Positions 1 to 7,361 of a stretch of 10,784 bases of DNA are shown in pieces. Both the position numbers and the translations under genes were made by a program. Under the pieces are notes generated by a model. It worked only from the letters and a program-made list of their open reading frames with translations, was not told the DNA's origin and made no database searches. Positions within the stretch are counted from its first letter, which is position 1; the number at the start of each line of letters is the position of its first letter. The DNA lies in contig CANJXV010000064.1 in the NCBI GenBank assembly GCA_947478935.1, forward strand, positions 1 to 10,784, given 5' to 3'. Source of the stretch: Comamonadaceae bacterium. GTDB lineage: Bacteria; Pseudomonadota; Gammaproteobacteria; Burkholderiales; Burkholderiaceae_C.

Positions 1-326
1 AACAGTCCAAAGCCAGGAATGTTGCCGGTCCATCCCCAGCCAGAGGGCCGAAAGGACAAGACCGTGACCTTGAGCGCGTCACCCGGCTGCGCCCCATCAA
101 TGTAGACCGGGCCGGTGACCGGATTAACGCGTCCGAGATCTAGTTTTGCGAGATCTTGCGCAGTAGACGCTTTATTGAGTTGCCCCGAGGATGCGTCCAA
201 GGTCTCGAACTGAATGCTCTCACCGGGTGCAATTCGCAGTTTGGGAACAAAGGTGTTATCCCATCCATGGTGGATGTGCTCGCGGTGGATCGTGTGCTTG
301 TGGTGGTGATGGTGGTGGCCGCTCAT
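1..326 (-). CDS. Acetamidase/formamidase family protein, N-terminal part (runs off left edge)
   Basis: The reading frame starts at ATG 326 and stays open to base 1, giving the first 108 residues of a protein; the C-terminal part lies outside the window. The family (FmdA/AmdA) hydrolyses formamide, acetamide or similar short amides to ammonia and the acid in the cytoplasm. Recognisable family features are the HxxHxHxGWDN-like start around residues 14-24, an APGESIQF-like stretch near 33-40, the NPVTGPVYIDGAQPGDAL block at 68-85, and the GWGWTGNIPGFG block at 97-107. The metal and catalytic residues further on cannot be checked. The ATG is preceded by AGGAG with a 6-base spacer, and this site overlaps the stop codon of the upstream SDR gene, so the two are surely co-translated. 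Oddly, residues 4-9 are six consecutive histidines, and 11 of the first 20 residues are histidine. Family assignment is firm; the exact amide is unknown. Confidence 0.85.
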   Translation of the reverse strand, partial: MSGHHHHHHKHTIHREHIHHGWDNTFVPKLRIAPGESIQFETLDASSGQLNKASTAQDLAKLDLGRVNPVTGPVYIDGAQPGDALKVTVLSFRPSGWGWTGNIPGFGL

Positions 327-332
327 GGAATG

Positions 333-338
333 CTCCTA
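333..338 (-). promoter_or_regulatory. Shine-Dalgarno of the amidase overlapping the SDR stop codon
   Basis: On the minus strand TAGGAG joins the SDR stop codon (TAG, 338-336) to an AGGAG ribosome site (337-333), 6 bases before the amidase ATG at 326. The overlap supports the chosen start and implies translational coupling between the two genes. Confidence 0.7.
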
Positions 339-1091
339 GACAGCAACGGTCAACGCGCCATCGATTACCAAATTTGTACCCGAGATTCGGCTTGCAACCG
401 GGCTGGAAATGAAAACCACCCCATTTGCGACTTCTTGCGGCGTTCCAAACTTGCCTGTGGGATTTACTTTAAGGGTAGAGCTGAAAAGATCTGGAACATT
501 CTTTTCAATGTTTTGCCAGATACCTCCATCAAAATAGGTATTGCCGGGCGAAACGGCATTGACACGAATCCCTTTGGAGACCAATTGACGGCTCAGACCT
601 TTTGCGTAATGAATGAGAGCGGCTTTAATGGCGCCATAGGATCCGGCAGCAAAGTCGACCTCAAAACCAGACACGCTGGAAATCAATACGATCGATGCGC
701 TGGCAGATTTTTCTAGAAATGGTACTGCCGCAGCGACCGCATTCACACTGTGCATCATGTCAACACGGAAAGATTTCTCCCAGGTGTCAGCAGAATCGCC
801 GACGGCTAGAGCGCTGACGTTGCACACCAACGCATCGATGCCGCCCAATTCATTGGCACTGTCGGTAACCCATTTGGCAAGCGCGGCTGCATCGGCCACG
901 TCAAACGCCTGCCCGAATGCATGTACGCCCATGCTCTGGAGCGTGGCAACGGTGGAAGCGACCTCACCCTCATTGCGCGCGCAAATAGAAACCTGCGCGC
1001 CTTCGGCGGCAAATCCCTCTGCTACTGCTCGCCCAATTCCTTTGCTTGCGCCAGTTACCAAAACACGCTTTCCCTTGAGTCCGAGGTCCAT
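336..1091 (-). CDS. Short-chain dehydrogenase/reductase (SDR) family oxidoreductase
   Basis: A complete 251-residue classical SDR, the usual length, catalysing NAD(P)-dependent oxidation or reduction of an alcohol or carbonyl. The Rossmann nucleotide motif TGASKGIG is at 14-21. Asp64 (DVA) probably contacts the adenine. The catalytic set is Ser139 (in ISSVSG), Tyr152 and Lys156 (YGAIK), followed by the VNAVSPG cofactor loop at 178-183 and a C-terminal GTNLVIDGAL strand. Lys17 and Arg39 (ICARN) are the kind of basic residues that favour NADP(H), an inference. The usual NNAG structural motif is changed to CNVS at 90-93. The ATG at 1091 has AGGAG (1103-1099) with a 7-base spacer. The gene follows the broken LysR fragment by 89 bases and precedes the amidase by 9, so SDR and amidase form one transcription unit. 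The substrate cannot be inferred from sequence alone. Confidence 0.93.
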   Translation of the reverse strand: MDLGLKGKRVLVTGASKGIGRAVAEGFAAEGAQVSICARNEGEVASTVATLQSMGVHAFGQAFDVADAAALAKWVTDSANELGGIDALVCNVSALAVGDSADTWEKSFRVDMMHSVNAVAAAVPFLEKSASASIVLISSVSGFEVDFAAGSYGAIKAALIHYAKGLSRQLVSKGIRVNAVSPGNTYFDGGIWQNIEKNVPDLFSSTLKVNPTGKFGTPQEVANGVVFISSPVASRISGTNLVIDGALTVAV

Positions 1092-1130
1092 TGCATTTCT
1101 CCTAGGTTGTTACAAAACTGAATTTACCCG

Positions 1131-1160
1131 AAAATACCATGGCGGATTATGTTCTGGCAA
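1131..1160 (-). promoter_or_regulatory. Candidate sigma-70 promoter for the SDR-amidase unit
   Basis: Read on the minus strand, TTGCCA (1160-1155, 5 of 6 matches to the -35 consensus) is followed after 18 bases by TATTTT (1136-1131, 4 of 6 matches to the -10). Initiation would fall near 1124, giving a leader of about 33 bases before the SDR ATG. The site lies just downstream of the point where the LysR fragment ends. This is a consensus match only and is untested. Confidence 0.35.
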
Positions 1161-1180
1161 TGGCAGCGCGTCTAAACGTT

Positions 1181-1675
1181 CTAGCTAAGGATTGGCTGTG
1201 CGGGGTGTTCTACCCCGGCGGGTAAGGTGGTGTAGACCAGTACAAGGTCGAGCGTGTGCTGCTGAAGACGGTCTTCTAGCCTTGGCATCGGTGCGCAGAA
1301 GACCTCAACGAACACCTGCGGATGCCGCCCCGCAAAGCTACGCAGAATGTGCGGCAGGAAGGCTGCCGCGTAGTCGTCGGGGCAGCCGAAGCGAAGGGTG
1401 CTCGATAGTCCCACGCCCTTGATATCGGCCATGGCAGCGTCGTGCTGGAGCAGGATCGTGCGTGCATGGCCGAGCAATCGCTCGCCGTGCAGTGTGAGCA
1501 CCACGCCGCGGCACGTGCGGTTGAGCAACGGCTGGTTGAGCATACATTCGAGCCGCTTAACCTGCATGCTAACCGCCGCCTGAGTGCGGCCAATCCGGTT
1601 TGCCGCGCGGCCAAGGGTGTGGTTCTCCGCGATGGCGACAAAGGTTCTAAGTAGGTCTATATCAAGGTAAGACAT
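1181..1675 (-). pseudogene. Truncated LysR-type transcriptional regulator
   Basis: The frame gives 164 residues from ATG 1675, about half the roughly 300 expected of a LysR-type regulator. The DNA-binding half is complete: the winged helix-turn-helix covers about residues 5-64, with the recognition region AANRIGRTQAAVSMQVKRLE at 24-43, and a linker helix extends to about 88. The effector domain begins normally (STLRFGCPDDYAAAFLPHIL, 92-111) and continues to LVLVYTTLPAGVE near 144-156, then stops after eight unrelated-looking residues. About 140 residues forming the second effector subdomain are missing, and I see no continuation in the other frames of the 89 bases before the SDR. No clear Shine-Dalgarno precedes the ATG. 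The fragment is visibly richer in G+C than the transporter genes (my hand count is 75 of 120 bases in 1261-1380). It is probably a decayed regulator gene; a short DNA-binding product remains possible. Confidence 0.8.
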
Positions 1676-1883
1676 AGGTGCAACACGACTATGGCCCCCT
1701 TGGGAGAGGTCAATGCTCGGCCGTCTGCTGGACGGACAATTTCACAGTGCAGATCAAAGTGAGCTACGTTGAATGTTTATCTAATCTCAGTGAGAGTTTT
1801 CAATTGAACGTAGAACTAGTGCAGCGTCAATCGTTGTTATCCATGCCTGAAGTCAGCGTTTCAATAACTGTCCATGTGGTTAC
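1676..1883. other. Intergenic region between transporter operon end and LysR fragment
   Basis: These 208 bases hold no convincing gene. A small GC hairpin (CCGTC at 1721-1725, GACGG at 1731-1735) lacks a following T run in either direction, so it is a poor terminator. A 7-base inverted repeat, CTACGTT (1764-1770) and AACGTAG (1807-1813), is separated by 36 bases and could be chance. No clear intrinsic terminator for the leftward operon was found, so read-through toward the LysR fragment, SDR and amidase cannot be excluded. Confidence 0.5.
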
Positions 1884-2828
1884 TTAATTTGGCTCATAAG
1901 GCACCATGAGCCCAGCTGGTTGTGAGGCTTTGCCACCTACCAAACCAGATATGGCCATAATCGTCATTACGTAAGGTAACGACAACAGAAGTTGGGGCGG
2001 CACGGGGACACTGAATAGTTGCAAGGACAGCTGTAACGCATCGGCAGAACTGAAAACTAAAGCGGCTAAGGCGGCTTTCCAAGGGCTCCAGCGACCCAAG
2101 ATGACAATTGCTAAAGCAATGAAGCCTTGCCCTGTGACAATTGTGTCCCGGAACATGCCAACTTCACAAAGCATTAAATAGCCACCGGCGGCTCCCGCAG
2201 CGGTACCACAAATCAGGACGCCGATGTAGCGCATGCCTTTAACGTTAATACCAGCGGCCTCTGCGGCCTTTGGATTTTCGCCGACTGCTCGTAACGCCAG
2301 TCCGAACCTGGTATGAAAGAGAAAGAATGAAGACGCGGCTGTAAGTGCGAGCACCCAATAAAAAGGGTTGGTCTGACCGAATAGCATCACACCCACATAC
2401 GGCAGGTTTGTAAGTCCATCAATATAGAGTGGCTGGAACATCGCCACAGGCAGGGGACTCGCAGCCTCACCGGTTGCCAATCGATAGACAAAGCTTGCGA
2501 CACCCAGGCAAAGGATGTTAAAAACGATACCAACCACTACTTGACTAGCGCGCACGGTCACATACATCCATGCGAGAAATATATTTGATATCAGTCCTGC
2601 AATTAGTGCGGCACTTAGCCCCCAAAGGGGTACGCCTGTAAGGTGCGTTACTAAATAGCTGGCTAGTGCACCTAAGAGAATTGTTCCCTCGATGCCGACA
2701 TTCAAAACTCCCGAACGTTCACAGTAAATCTCGCCAAGAGACGCCAGAAGGAGTGGCCCAGATAAGTGCAAGGCCGCCGTAAACCACGTCACCAAAAAAG
2801 CTGCGCTAATGAACTGTGAAAGATCCAT
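1884..2828 (-). CDS. BMP-family ABC importer, permease subunit 2
   Basis: A 314-residue polytopic inner-membrane protein, the normal size for the second permease of nucleoside-type (NupQ/YufQ-like) importers. It forms half of the transmembrane channel for the substrate delivered by the BMP binding protein. Family hallmarks are the block LGEIYCERSGVLNVGIEG (31-48) and the cytoplasmic coupling loop LALRAVGENPKAAEAAGI (177-194), which should contact the ATPase. Hydrophobic spans lie at about 8-30, 46-62, 68-90, 96-116, 157-172, 200-220, 236-262 and 278-298. The last loop GQGFIALAIVILGRWSPW (233-250) is also typical. The ATG at 2828 shares one base with the stop codon of the preceding permease (TAATG), so translation is coupled. 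It is the last gene of the operon. Family is secure; the transported compound is unknown. Confidence 0.93.
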   Translation of the reverse strand: MDLSQFISAAFLVTWFTAALHLSGPLLLASLGEIYCERSGVLNVGIEGTILLGALASYLVTHLTGVPLWGLSAALIAGLISNIFLAWMYVTVRASQVVVGIVFNILCLGVASFVYRLATGEAASPLPVAMFQPLYIDGLTNLPYVGVMLFGQTNPFYWVLALTAASSFFLFHTRFGLALRAVGENPKAAEAAGINVKGMRYIGVLICGTAAGAAGGYLMLCEVGMFRDTIVTGQGFIALAIVILGRWSPWKAALAALVFSSADALQLSLQLFSVPVPPQLLLSLPYVMTIMAISGLVGGKASQPAGLMVPYEPN

Positions 2829-3931
2829 TAAGTGGAACCTTTTATAGAAACGCTAACGCCTAGAGCGCGAATACGGTATCGGCGTAAAAGATCGCTGGAT
2901 AGCACCAACAAAACAATCAGACTTTGCAATATGAAGGTGATTGATGAAGGAACGCCAGTACTACGCTGCATTGCATCAGCACCAACCGTCAATCCACCAT
3001 AAAGAACTGCGGTTGGTAGAACCCAAAGAGGATTGAGCCGCGCCAGCAATGCGACAACAATGCCAATAAAGCCAACACCACCGCTCATCCCATCGACTAG
3101 GCGATGCTGTACTCCTAATAGTTCGACCATTCCTGCAAGTCCGCCAAGGCCGCCAGCCAAACAAGCCGACATAAGTATGATCCGGTCCACCCGAATACCA
3201 GCATAACGTGCAGCCGGTGGGCTCATACTGTTCACAATCATTTCGTAGCCAACAGCCGTTTTTCGCAAGAGTACCCACACCAGTACTGCAGCTGGAATAG
3301 CGATAAGAATGCCTGCATGCGCTCTAGTTCCTTCCATAATGAATGGAAGCCACGTTTCGGGCGGCATTCGCTCACTCTGAGGCAATCCACCCGGGGCACG
3401 CATTGGGCCCGATATCAAGTACTGGACCAATAGGATCGCAACGTAGTTTGTCATGAGCGAGATAAGCACTTCGTTGCCCCCAAAGCGTGTGCGCAATAAT
3501 CCAACACCGCCCGCCCATGCCCCTCCTGCGGTCAGACTAACCGCTATACAAAGAGGAATGAAAATACCAAAGTGCATGACACCAAACCATCCCCCTTCTC
3601 CGCACTGCATTGCAAATGCAGCCGTTGCTGTCGCGCCAATCAGAAAACACCCTTCGAATCCCAGATAGCCAAAGCCAGAACGCCATGCAACGATAGTTCC
3701 CAGCGCAATCAAAGAGAGCGGTGCTGCTTTTACCACTGTAAAGCCAAATCCCCTAACTGAGGCGAACGCCTCTTGCAGTAGGCTGCCATATGCTTCAACT
3801 GGGCTGGTCCCTTCCAACATGAAAAGACCACCACCTAAAAACAGTGCAAAAAGTATTGCTACTCCCATAGCAATAGCTATAGCCATTGGGGATTCTGCAG
3901 GCTCGAGCCTGCGTTCAATTCGGAAAAACAT
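2828..3931 (-). CDS. BMP-family ABC importer, permease subunit 1
   Basis: A polytopic membrane protein of 367 residues from the ATG at 3931, the larger of the two permeases of a nucleoside-type importer (NupP/YufP-like). A long first hydrophobic helix (about 15-40 from this start) is followed by a periplasmic stretch, then by the conserved block GTIVAWRSGFGYLGFEG (78-94) and the NEVLISLMTNYVA segment (153-165). The coupling loop is near MIVNSMSPPAARYAGI (231-246). The C-terminal part GVGFIGIVVALLARLNPLW (286-304) is characteristic. I chose ATG 3931 because AGAAGG (3943-3938) lies 6 bases upstream; an in-frame GTG at 3946 would add five residues (MRRRA) but has a weaker ribosome site. The start lies 17 bases inside the end of the ATPase gene, and the stop overlaps the next permease start by one base. 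Confidence 0.92.
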   Translation of the reverse strand: MFFRIERRLEPAESPMAIAIAMGVAILFALFLGGGLFMLEGTSPVEAYGSLLQEAFASVRGFGFTVVKAAPLSLIALGTIVAWRSGFGYLGFEGCFLIGATATAAFAMQCGEGGWFGVMHFGIFIPLCIAVSLTAGGAWAGGVGLLRTRFGGNEVLISLMTNYVAILLVQYLISGPMRAPGGLPQSERMPPETWLPFIMEGTRAHAGILIAIPAAVLVWVLLRKTAVGYEMIVNSMSPPAARYAGIRVDRIILMSACLAGGLGGLAGMVELLGVQHRLVDGMSGGVGFIGIVVALLARLNPLWVLPTAVLYGGLTVGADAMQRSTGVPSSITFILQSLIVLLVLSSDLLRRYRIRALGVSVSIKGST

Positions 3932-5468
3932 CGCCCGCCTTCTCACTCACCCCGGCCATCATTAGGCCAATCTGCTCTACGCTAGCGCCCTGTGCGTCAA
4001 CTAAACCCACTATGATGCCCTCATAAATTACCGCAATTCGATCGGACAAATTCATAATTTCTTCTAATTCGGCAGAAATTAGCAATATCGCTTTTCCTTT
4101 ATCGCGCTCTGCCAAGAGCTCTGCCCATACGGTTTCGACAGCTCCAACATCTAACCCCCGGGTGGGTTGCTCGACAACGATTACGCGTGGATCGCGCATT
4201 ATTTCCCGTCCAAGAATAAGTTTTTGCAGATTCCCACCGGATAGCTTGCCAGCTTGAAAGTCGACCCCAGCAGTACGAACTCCAAATCTGCGCACAAGTT
4301 CAGATGCATGCGTAAGAATTTTGGATTGATCAAGAAGCAATCCGTACATCCAGCTTCGTTGGCGCTGAGTGCCCAAAATGGCATTCGAACGCACTGGTAG
4401 ATCGGACACCGAACCTACTCCACGACGATCAGCCGGGATGTAAACCAATCCGCGCGCATGATGCGCAGAAGGTGATAAGTCGGTAATTTCGTACCCGTCG
4501 AGCAAAACACGGCCAGCAATTGGGCGTCTAAGGTTTAATATCGTTTCGGCTAATTCAGACTGGCCATTTCCATCAATGCCAGCTATTCCTAAAATTTCTC
4601 CAGCATGGACCTCAAGACTTACTCCACGTATAGCCAATCGGCCAGCGTCGTTTAATGCCTGCAGCGCTTCAATCTGAAGGATCGGGAGTCCACGCTTAAT
4701 CGGCTCTTTGTTGGCCTTGAGTTCAACATGGCGCCCAACCATGAGCTTAGCAAGTTCAGACTCCGAGGTCTCAGTGGTGCGAATACACGCGAGCGATCGT
4801 CCGTCGCGCATGACCGTAACCCGATCAGCAATCTCCATGATCTCATGTAACTTATGGGTAACGATCACAATGGATCTACCAGCCGCAGCTAAGCTACGAA
4901 GGACAGCAAAGAGGCCCGCCTTCTCCTGTGGAGTGAGAACCGCTGTCGGCTCATCTAAAATAAGTAGCTTCGCTTCGCGGTAGAGTAATTTCAAAATCTC
5001 GACACGCTGTTGAACGCCAATAGGCAAATTTTCTACAAGCGCAAAGGGATCTACAACAAGCCCATGACGATTAGAGAGTTTTGTAATCACTCTGGCAGCA
5101 GCGTCAATTCCAAGTAAAGGGCTTCGCCCGTTGCGCAGGCCGAGAATGATGTTTTCAACTACAGAGAATGGGCGCACCAACATGAATTCTTGGTGGACCA
5201 TTCCTATACCGTGATGGATTGCTGCTGCTGTGTCTGCAAAGTCTACCGGTTTACCATTGATAAATATTTCACCTTCATCTCGGCGGTAAGCGCCATAAAG
5301 AATTTGCATTAACGTGCTTTTTCCAGCGCCGTTTTCACCAAGCAAGGCATGAATTTCACCCCGCATAACGCTCAAAAAAGCTTTGTCATTAGCAAGAACG
5401 CCAGGAAAACGCTTTGTTATTTCCCGCATCTCAAGAAGGGGCGTTTCCTCGGCGGCTTGGATCGTCAT
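3915..5468 (-). CDS. BMP-family ABC importer, double ATP-binding subunit
   Basis: A 517-residue cytoplasmic ATPase with two fused nucleotide-binding domains, as in NupO/YufO and the sugar ATPases of the RbsA type. Domain 1 has Walker A GENGAGKST (44-52), Q-loop Gln93, a signature-like LPIGVQQRVEIL (148-159), Walker B LLILDEP (168-174) and switch His205. Domain 2 has a Walker A without its lysine (GIDGNGQSE, 297-305), a good signature LSGGNLQK (409-416), Walker B with Glu-Gln (VVEQPTRGLDVGA, 431-443) and no switch histidine (ISAELEE). Only one composite ATP site should therefore be fully active, a normal asymmetry in this family. It follows the binding protein by 4 bases with only a weak ribosome site, and its 3' end overlaps the first permease, so coupled translation is likely. 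Specificity cannot be read from this subunit. Confidence 0.95.
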   Translation of the reverse strand: MTIQAAEETPLLEMREITKRFPGVLANDKAFLSVMRGEIHALLGENGAGKSTLMQILYGAYRRDEGEIFINGKPVDFADTAAAIHHGIGMVHQEFMLVRPFSVVENIILGLRNGRSPLLGIDAAARVITKLSNRHGLVVDPFALVENLPIGVQQRVEILKLLYREAKLLILDEPTAVLTPQEKAGLFAVLRSLAAAGRSIVIVTHKLHEIMEIADRVTVMRDGRSLACIRTTETSESELAKLMVGRHVELKANKEPIKRGLPILQIEALQALNDAGRLAIRGVSLEVHAGEILGIAGIDGNGQSELAETILNLRRPIAGRVLLDGYEITDLSPSAHHARGLVYIPADRRGVGSVSDLPVRSNAILGTQRQRSWMYGLLLDQSKILTHASELVRRFGVRTAGVDFQAGKLSGGNLQKLILGREIMRDPRVIVVEQPTRGLDVGAVETVWAELLAERDKGKAILLISAELEEIMNLSDRIAVIYEGIIVGLVDAQGASVEQIGLMMAGVSEKAGDVFPN

Positions 5469-5472
5469 TCAG

Positions 5473-6483
5473 CTACTTTAGCAAGGCAGTGACATTTATT
5501 TTTCGTGTCGCGATATCACTCCAGACACCTTTGAATTTTTTCCACGTAGATTCGTCAATGACTTGCGGGTTGTGGTCGCCGTGAGATCCTGCCTTGAGTA
5601 CCCACATCTCGGATAACGAAGGTTGCCATTCAATACCTCCTTTAAATTTGCCTGAGGCAACATCCTTTGCAACGGTGCCTACCATGCCGCTAAGATTGAG
5701 CTCAAAGCTTGTGCCAATATTCTTCGGGGCGACACTCGTCTGGTCAGCATAGCAACCAATTACCATCACATTAGCTTCAACCGCCGCCTGCATTGCACCC
5801 AAGCCAGTTACATCAGCTGCGTGCCAAATTACGTCAGCGCCGTTGCCAATCATGGTCGCCGCAGCCTGCTTACCTTTGGCGGCGTTGTTGTAGTCGCCAG
5901 TTACGATTCCAAGCCCTTTAATGCCTGGAACTGATTTTTCAGCACCAGCAATAAATGCTTTCAGCATGTTTTGCTGCGTAGGATTGTCACCACCTCCGAC
6001 AAAGCCTACTGCTTTTTTCTTCTTTGACATCATTGCAGCAAGGCTTCCGGCGGCATAGGCGGCATCGAAGTACGCAAGATCAGCATAAAGTATGTTCGCA
6101 GGCACCTTTGGTTGTGGCAAAAATGAAGACACAAAAAACTTAGTTTTTGGATAATCTGGAGCGATCTCAAGTAATGGACCACCGAACTCATAGCCGTGTC
6201 CAATGATTAAGGAGTAAGCATCGTCCGCGTACCCACGTACTACTTGTTGGATCTGCGCTTGCGAGATATTTTCAGCAAAAGTTGCTTTGAAATTTGTATT
6301 GCTCTGAAGTGCCTTAATCCCACCGTAAGCGAGTTGACCCCAGCCGCCATCCGCAACACTTCCACTGAGCAGAAGTACTACGCTAGTCTTTGTTTCTGCT
6401 GCCTCGGCAGTTCTGAATGAACCAGTTGTTAAACCTGAAGCCAAGGTAATTAAGTTAAATCGACGCCGTGAAATTGCATTCAT
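5473..6483 (-). CDS. BMP-family ABC importer, periplasmic substrate-binding protein (Tat-exported)
   Basis: A 336-residue solute-binding protein of the BMP/PnrA-like family, whose characterised members bind purine nucleosides or, in one treponemal case, riboflavin. The N-terminus carries a Tat signal: SRRRF at 5-9, a hydrophobic stretch to about residue 22, and a likely cleavage site after TAEAA near residue 29. Mature-protein features are VVLLLSGSVADGGWGQLAYGGI (35-56), the hinge segment FVGGGDNPTQQNMLKAFIAG, then VIWHAADVTGLGAMQAA and VIGCYADQTSVAPKNIGTSF, all in family order. Export as a folded protein fits the double arginine. It lies 62 bases after the creatininase-like gene, the largest gap in the operon, with a weak AAAGA ribosome site; a TTTGTAACAA decamer 22-31 bases upstream also occurs before the SDR gene. 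Family is certain; substrate is likely a heterocycle or nucleoside (inference). Confidence 0.94.
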   Translation of the reverse strand: MNAISRRRFNLITLASGLTTGSFRTAEAAETKTSVVLLLSGSVADGGWGQLAYGGIKALQSNTNFKATFAENISQAQIQQVVRGYADDAYSLIIGHGYEFGGPLLEIAPDYPKTKFFVSSFLPQPKVPANILYADLAYFDAAYAAGSLAAMMSKKKKAVGFVGGGDNPTQQNMLKAFIAGAEKSVPGIKGLGIVTGDYNNAAKGKQAAATMIGNGADVIWHAADVTGLGAMQAAVEANVMVIGCYADQTSVAPKNIGTSFELNLSGMVGTVAKDVASGKFKGGIEWQPSLSEMWVLKAGSHGDHNPQVIDESTWKKFKGVWSDIATRKINVTALLK

Positions 6484-6545
6484 GATAAGTAATCTTTCAA
6501 TAAATTGTTACAAAGGAAACGACCGGGGGAACGATATGTAATGAT

Positions 6546-7361
6546 CTATTTGCTTGCCCGCGAAAGCGGTAATGACTTCGAGCGCTGGAAATGAGCGGTT
6601 TCCATTAATAGAGTTGCCAGTGCAGCCGCCGCCCGCTCAACCAACTCATGACCTAGTTTCGGATTGGCGGTCAAAGCGTTGCCGCAGGCGCCAGCAGGAT
6701 GCAAATCCTGCATCTGCCAGCCCATGCCGACTTGTCCCTCGCTGCGCAAAACCTTGTGGTTAGCTTCTATCTCTATGGCGGCGGAGACAAAGTCCTGCGC
6801 TTTCTCCATCCGCACAAGTTCGGGGTGTAAGTGCAGCATGATGCTTGTTTCAACTGCGCCGCCATGGATACCATGGGTGAGTTCATGCTTATCGAATAGG
6901 TCATCCATGCTTATGATGTCATACCAATTACAGGCAATCGCAAGCATATTGAAACGTACCCTTAATTCGCGACACACAATTTCTACCAACTGTGGTTGGC
7001 CTCCATGCGAATTGAAGTAAATGATCCTCTGGCAACCCGCTCGTTGTACAGACTCACCAATATCTAGCCATACCTTACACAGCGTTTCATAGGAAATGTT
7101 CAAGGTTCCAGGATAGGCCAGATGTTCATTAGACTTTCCAACATTTAAGGGAGGTAGCACAAGCACCGGCGCATCAGATGGCAGCAAGGTCAGGGCTTTT
7201 TTAACTATTCCATCATTAATGGCGGCATCAACGATAACGGGCAAGTGGGGACCATGTTGCTCTACCGCAGCCACTTGCTGAATAGCAACCATGTTTGTCA
7301 TGTCTAGGTCTGCGAAATCCTGCGTCGTTAGATCCGACCAGTGAAATGTTCGTTTTTTCAT
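6546..7361 (-). CDS. Creatininase-superfamily metal-dependent amidohydrolase
   Basis: A 271-residue protein of the creatininase superfamily, which contains creatinine amidohydrolase, the pterin-pathway FAPy deformylase (ArfB) and the mycofactocin peptidase MftE; members hydrolyse cyclic or small amide bonds with two divalent metals. Visible ligands are Glu34 and His36 in AVEQHGPHLP, Asp45 in VIVDAA, His119 in FNSHGGQ and Glu171 in HGIHGGAVETS. The Glu that follows the metal histidine by two residues in true creatininase (Glu122 there) is Gly121 here, as in many non-creatininase members, so the substrate is probably not creatinine. The core ends near residue 255 and is followed by a short polar tail. 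Its ATG overlaps the stop of the AMP-ligase gene by four bases (ATGA), implying coupling. No strong ribosome site is seen. I infer ring opening or deformylation of an imported heterocycle. Confidence 0.88.
   Translation of the reverse strand: MKKRTFHWSDLTTQDFADLDMTNMVAIQQVAAVEQHGPHLPVIVDAAINDGIVKKALTLLPSDAPVLVLPPLNVGKSNEHLAYPGTLNISYETLCKVWLDIGESVQRAGCQRIIYFNSHGGQPQLVEIVCRELRVRFNMLAIACNWYDIISMDDLFDKHELTHGIHGGAVETSIMLHLHPELVRMEKAQDFVSAAIEIEANHKVLRSEGQVGMGWQMQDLHPAGACGNALTANPKLGHELVERAAAALATLLMETAHFQRSKSLPLSRASK

Noticed and set aside
156..716. Plus-strand open frame of 186 codons
   Set aside because: It lies opposite the SDR and amidase genes, has no family-like motifs, and the minus-strand proteins are clearly recognisable; it is an antisense shadow.
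757..1188. Plus-strand open frame of 143 codons
   Set aside because: Antisense to the SDR gene, low-complexity composition typical of a shadow frame, no motif.
1276..1641. Second minus-strand frame of 121 codons over the LysR fragment
   Set aside because: Arginine- and alanine-rich shadow in another frame of a GC-rich gene; the LysR frame is the real one.
1721..1735. CCGTC/GACGG hairpin as an intrinsic terminator
   Set aside because: Only a five-base stem and no T tract on either strand.
1678..1887. Plus-strand ORF of 69 codons between the operon end and LysR fragment
   Set aside because: No ribosome site before the ATG, no recognisable motif, and it runs into the 3' end of the permease gene on the other strand.
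4157..4581. Loss of the Walker A lysine and switch histidine in the second ATPase domain as a sign of decay
   Set aside because: This degenerate second site is normal for nucleoside- and sugar-type double ATPases of the NupO/RbsA kind.
6484..6545. Internal promoter or riboswitch before the binding-protein gene
   Set aside because: No convincing -35/-10 pair or stable stem was visible in these 62 bases, and the gap is too short for a known riboswitch.
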